DNA of 7,319 bases from BM520 sp964594665 (GTDB lineage: Bacteria > Bacteroidota > Bacteroidia > Bacteroidales > BM520). Positions 5,331 through 7,319 of this stretch are shown piece by piece. Below the pieces are notes generated by a model, which ran no database searches, was not told the DNA's origin, and saw only the letters and a list, made by a program, of their open reading frames with translations. Every line of letters begins with the position of its first letter. Position 1 is the first letter of the stretch. Location of the stretch: the NCBI GenBank assembly GCA_964594665.1, contig CAZQNY010000134.1, positions 1 to 7,319 of the forward strand, read 5' to 3'. Made by a program: the position numbers and the translations under genes.

Positions 5331-7319
5331 ATGAATATGGATTTTTTGATGGCAGAGACAAGGCATGCCATAACGGTTTTGTTATTATTGATAATGACGT
5401 CGGGTTACGCCCAGGATTCCTGGCANNNNNNNNNNNNNNNNNNNNNNNNNNNNNNNNNNNNNNNNNNNNNNNNNNNNNNNNNNNNNNNNNNNNNNNNNNN
5501 NNNNNNNNNNNNNNNNNNNNNNNNNTTATTATTGATAATGACGTCGGGTTACGCCCAGGATTCCTGGCAGCGTATTTCGCCGTTGCCGCAGGAGCAGACG
5601 CTGAAAGCCGTTACCACAATCCCCGGAACAAATTCCATTGTGGCAGTGGGTGAGGGATCCACTGTTATGATTTCGAATGATAATGCTGAGACATGGGATA
5701 TTATGCTTAATCCGGCTGGAATGAGTAATGGGTACACGATCTATGGTATTCATTTCATAAATTCTTCTATCGGATTTCTATCTGGGAGTGATGAATCAAT
5801 TCTAAAAACTGAGAATGGCGGATATACCTGGAACGAAGTGAAGAGTGGTGCTGTTAGCAACAGTTACATCCGTGATATAACTTTTGTGAGTGATACAAAA
5901 GCATTTGGCACTGCCAGTGAAGGTCATATTTATGAAACAAATGATGCTGGTGATACATGGTCACTTTCTGATATGAGTTTTACCACAGAACATCTGGGAA
6001 AGTTCCTTGTGCTGGGTGATCAAAACTATGTTGTTTCTTCGAAAAACCAGACCGTATATGTTTCAGAAAATGAAGGAGAAGATTGGGTCGCTGTTGAAGT
6101 ATGTCCTGAGTTGGAAAATCTGGAGTTTTTAGATCTGGAGAAAATCAATGATTCAACAGTCATAATGTCTACAGTTTACGGGAATGTTATGAATCATTGC
6201 ATGGCGATATTGAGGAGTAGTGATTATGGGCATACCTGGGAGCAGGTTGTATCAAACTGGAGATCCGGATTTAGCTCAGATATACTTTTATTTGATAATC
6301 AGCATAGTATTATCCTGACAAATACTTGGGGCGGTTATGTGACTTATGGAATGGAAACATTCGATGGAGGCCTGACCTGGGAAGAGATACAGGGAGAATT
6401 ATATTACAGAAATTATAGTGATGGTGCTGTATTAAGTGATTCTTCCATCATTGCTGTTGGGGTGAATGGCGCAATTCATTTTTCTGGTGATCTTGCACGT
6501 AGCTGGGTTTCGAAATACGAATCTTTTTTACCTGGCGATGTTGTTACTGCTCAATTTATAAATGATTCTATAGGATATTGTATTGCGCAATATCCCGGTG
6601 GAAGTAATATCTCTGTCCCATTGTTTAGAACAACCGATGGAGGATTATCATGGACATATACAGGAATGACAGGAAAAACGGATGACACAAGGATGTACTT
6701 CTGTTCCTCTGATACCGGGTATATCGTTAGTGATGACTTTAAAATTGAAGTTTCCAGAACCTATAATGGAGGGCAGGATTATGAAACCTTCGATTTTTAT
6801 CTGGATATGGTAGAGATCAGGTCGGTGTTCTTTCTAAATGCAAAAACAGGATACATCGCCAGCTATTATGGCCTATATAAAACGAATGATTTTGGAGAAT
6901 CATGGAATCTCGTGGATGAATGTTACTACTCTTTTTATGATGCGATATTGCTTCCAAACAATGAGATTTATGGCTTGGCAACCTTAACCGAAGTCGACCA
7001 GTTTCTGGTTCATTCTTGCGATGGAGGCGTTACCTGGGAGACTACACCAATCAGTGTTCCTGTCGGTGGGAAAATTGGAGTTTTAGATAGTGGTCGATTG
7101 GTGATTATGCATTATTCTGATTTTTATTACTCTGATGATGATGGAGCGACATGGATTCAGGCCACTATCAATAACAATGATTTGATTTTGAATAATGATT
7201 TTTGCTTCCCCTCTGAAACAACGGGATATATAGTTACCTCAGGCAAGAATGACAACTTTTTTAAAACCACAGATGGAGGAAAAACCTGGAATTCCATTCC
7301 CACTGGTGTGACATCCGGT
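5331..7319 (+). CDS. Secreted Asp-box (BNR/Ycf48-like) beta-propeller protein, 3'-truncated and interrupted by a gap
   Basis: The frame is open from the ATG at 5331, across the Ns in the same phase, to the window end. Removing the gap and one copy of the flanking duplication leaves 615 visible codons. The N-terminus MNMDFLMAETRHAITVLLLL...SGYA is a signal peptide, cleaved before Gln28 (QDSW). The rest is a run of at least 13 Asp-box motifs of the type (S/T)-x-(D/N)-x-G-x-(T/S)-W spaced 39-51 residues apart, as in Ycf48-like, BNR/sialidase and Vps10/sortilin propellers. No sialidase Arg triad or FRIP motif is evident, so a binding or structural role is more likely than glycosidase activity. 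Thirteen repeats are too many for one ordinary 6-8-bladed propeller, suggesting two propellers or a large sortilin-like one. In Bacteroidota such proteins often end in a type IX secretion C-terminal domain; that end is not in the window. It lies 4 bp after paralog C, so it is in the same operon. Confidence 0.82.
   Translation, partial: MNMDFLMAETRHAITVLLLLIMTSGYAQDSWXXXXXXXXXXXXXXXXXXXXXXXXXXXXXXXXXXLLLIMTSGYAQDSWQRISPLPQEQTLKAVTTIPGTNSIVAVGEGSTVMISNDNAETWDIMLNPAGMSNGYTIYGIHFINSSIGFLSGSDESILKTENGGYTWNEVKSGAVSNSYIRDITFVSDTKAFGTASEGHIYETNDAGDTWSLSDMSFTTEHLGKFLVLGDQNYVVSSKNQTVYVSENEGEDWVAVEVCPELENLEFLDLEKINDSTVIMSTVYGNVMNHCMAILRSSDYGHTWEQVVSNWRSGFSSDILLFDNQHSIILTNTWGGYVTYGMETFDGGLTWEEIQGELYYRNYSDGAVLSDSSIIAVGVNGAIHFSGDLARSWVSKYESFLPGDVVTAQFINDSIGYCIAQYPGGSNISVPLFRTTDGGLSWTYTGMTGKTDDTRMYFCSSDTGYIVSDDFKIEVSRTYNGGQDYETFDFYLDMVEIRSVFFLNAKTGYIASYYGLYKTNDFGESWNLVDECYYSFYDAILLPNNEIYGLATLTEVDQFLVHSCDGGVTWETTPISVPVGGKIGVLDSGRLVIMHYSDFYYSDDDGATWIQATINNNDLILNNDFCFPSETTGYIVTSGKNDNFFKTTDGGKTWNSIPTGVTSG
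5382..5425 (+). repeat. 44-bp exact duplication, left copy at gap edge
   Basis: The last 44 bases before the Ns are identical to the first 44 bases after them. They encode the signal-peptide core and cleavage site (LLLIMTSGYAQDSW). The copy ends exactly where the gap begins, which is typical of two contig ends sharing sequence. Confidence 0.95.
5426..5525. other. Scaffold gap of exactly 100 Ns
   Basis: A run of exactly 100 Ns, a common placeholder length for gaps of unknown size. Because both edges carry the same 44 bases, the true gap is most likely zero or negative: the contigs overlap. The 100 Ns plus one 44-bp copy add 144 bases, or 48 codons, so the reading frame survives by chance and translation software could report a protein with unknown residues and a second signal-peptide core. 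Confidence 0.95.
5526..5569 (+). repeat. 44-bp exact duplication, right copy at gap edge
   Basis: Identical to 5382-5425 and starting at the first base after the Ns, in the same codon phase. The sequence continues directly into the propeller domain (QRISPLPQEQTLKAV), whereas the left copy has no sequence after it. Collapsing the two copies gives one normal signal peptide followed by the mature protein. Confidence 0.95.
5673..7289 (+). repeat. Array of 13 Asp-box repeats within the propeller gene
   Basis: Degenerate protein-level repeats read from translation, given with the position of the Trp codon: SNDNAETW (5694), TENGGYTW (5829), TNDAGDTW (5958), SENEGEDW (6084), SSDYGHTW (6237), TFDGGLTW (6378), SGDLARSW (6504), TTDGGLSW (6651), TYNGGQDY (Tyr at 6780), TNDFGESW (6903), SCDGGVTW (7035), SDDDGATW (7152) and TTDGGKTW (7287). 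Spacing is 39-51 codons, one propeller blade each. The ninth has lost Trp. DNA identity between repeats is low, so the array is old rather than freshly amplified. Confidence 0.85.

Noticed and set aside
5382..5569. The 44-bp duplication as a genuine tandem repeat, attachment site or target-site duplication
   Set aside because: Both copies end exactly at the gap edges, the gap is a default 100 Ns, and a second signal-peptide core inside the protein makes no biological sense.
5331..7319. Sialidase activity for the Asp-box protein
   Set aside because: Asp boxes alone are structural; no FRIP motif or catalytic Arg triad/Tyr-Glu arrangement is visible.
1..7319. CRISPR array, tRNA or rRNA genes, insertion sequences, riboswitches
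   Set aside because: No spaced direct repeats at DNA level, no tRNA-like cloverleaf, no transposase-like reading frame and no recognisable aptamer core were seen on either strand.

Overview
The window looks like a scaffold piece from a member of the Bacteroidota. The evidence is a perfect TAnnTTTG-type -7 promoter element (1706-1713), a lipoprotein with the Cys-x-Lys-Asp-Glu surface-export signature, four secreted proteins that all have Gln right after the predicted signal-peptidase site, almost no Shine-Dalgarno sequences, and moderate to low G+C. I cannot name a genus. A MAG or draft assembly is likely because of the 100-N gap.

Left part (1-1304): the 3' portion of a Trm11/UPF0020-like SAM-dependent RNA methyltransferase, then after 33 bp a complete beta-class carbonic anhydrase with all expected zinc and catalytic-dyad residues. 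These read as ordinary housekeeping genes and are richer in G+C than what follows. A small surface lipoprotein gene on the minus strand (1288-1560) converges on the carbonic anhydrase, and the two stop-codon ends overlap by 17 bp.

Middle (1561-1738): a 178-bp divergent intergenic region. It holds overlapping perfect palindromes (possible operator) and the -7 element driving rightward transcription.

Right part (1739-7319): a tight four-gene rightward unit with gaps of 9, 24 and 4 bp. The first three genes are tandem paralogs of about 380-400 aa: signal peptide, alpha-helical N-terminal domain of about 180 residues, then a C-terminal segment that looks like a small outer-membrane beta-barrel. 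I do not recognise the family. The fourth gene encodes a secreted Asp-box (BNR/Ycf48-like) beta-propeller protein with at least 13 repeats and runs off the window. Its start is interrupted by 100 Ns flanked by a perfect 44-bp duplication. This is most simply an assembly join that failed to collapse an overlap, so the real gene is probably contiguous.

Inference: the four co-oriented genes may encode an envelope or cell-surface assembly, with three related outer-membrane proteins and one large secreted or surface-anchored propeller protein. This is the most novel content of the window, but no function can be assigned from sequence alone.
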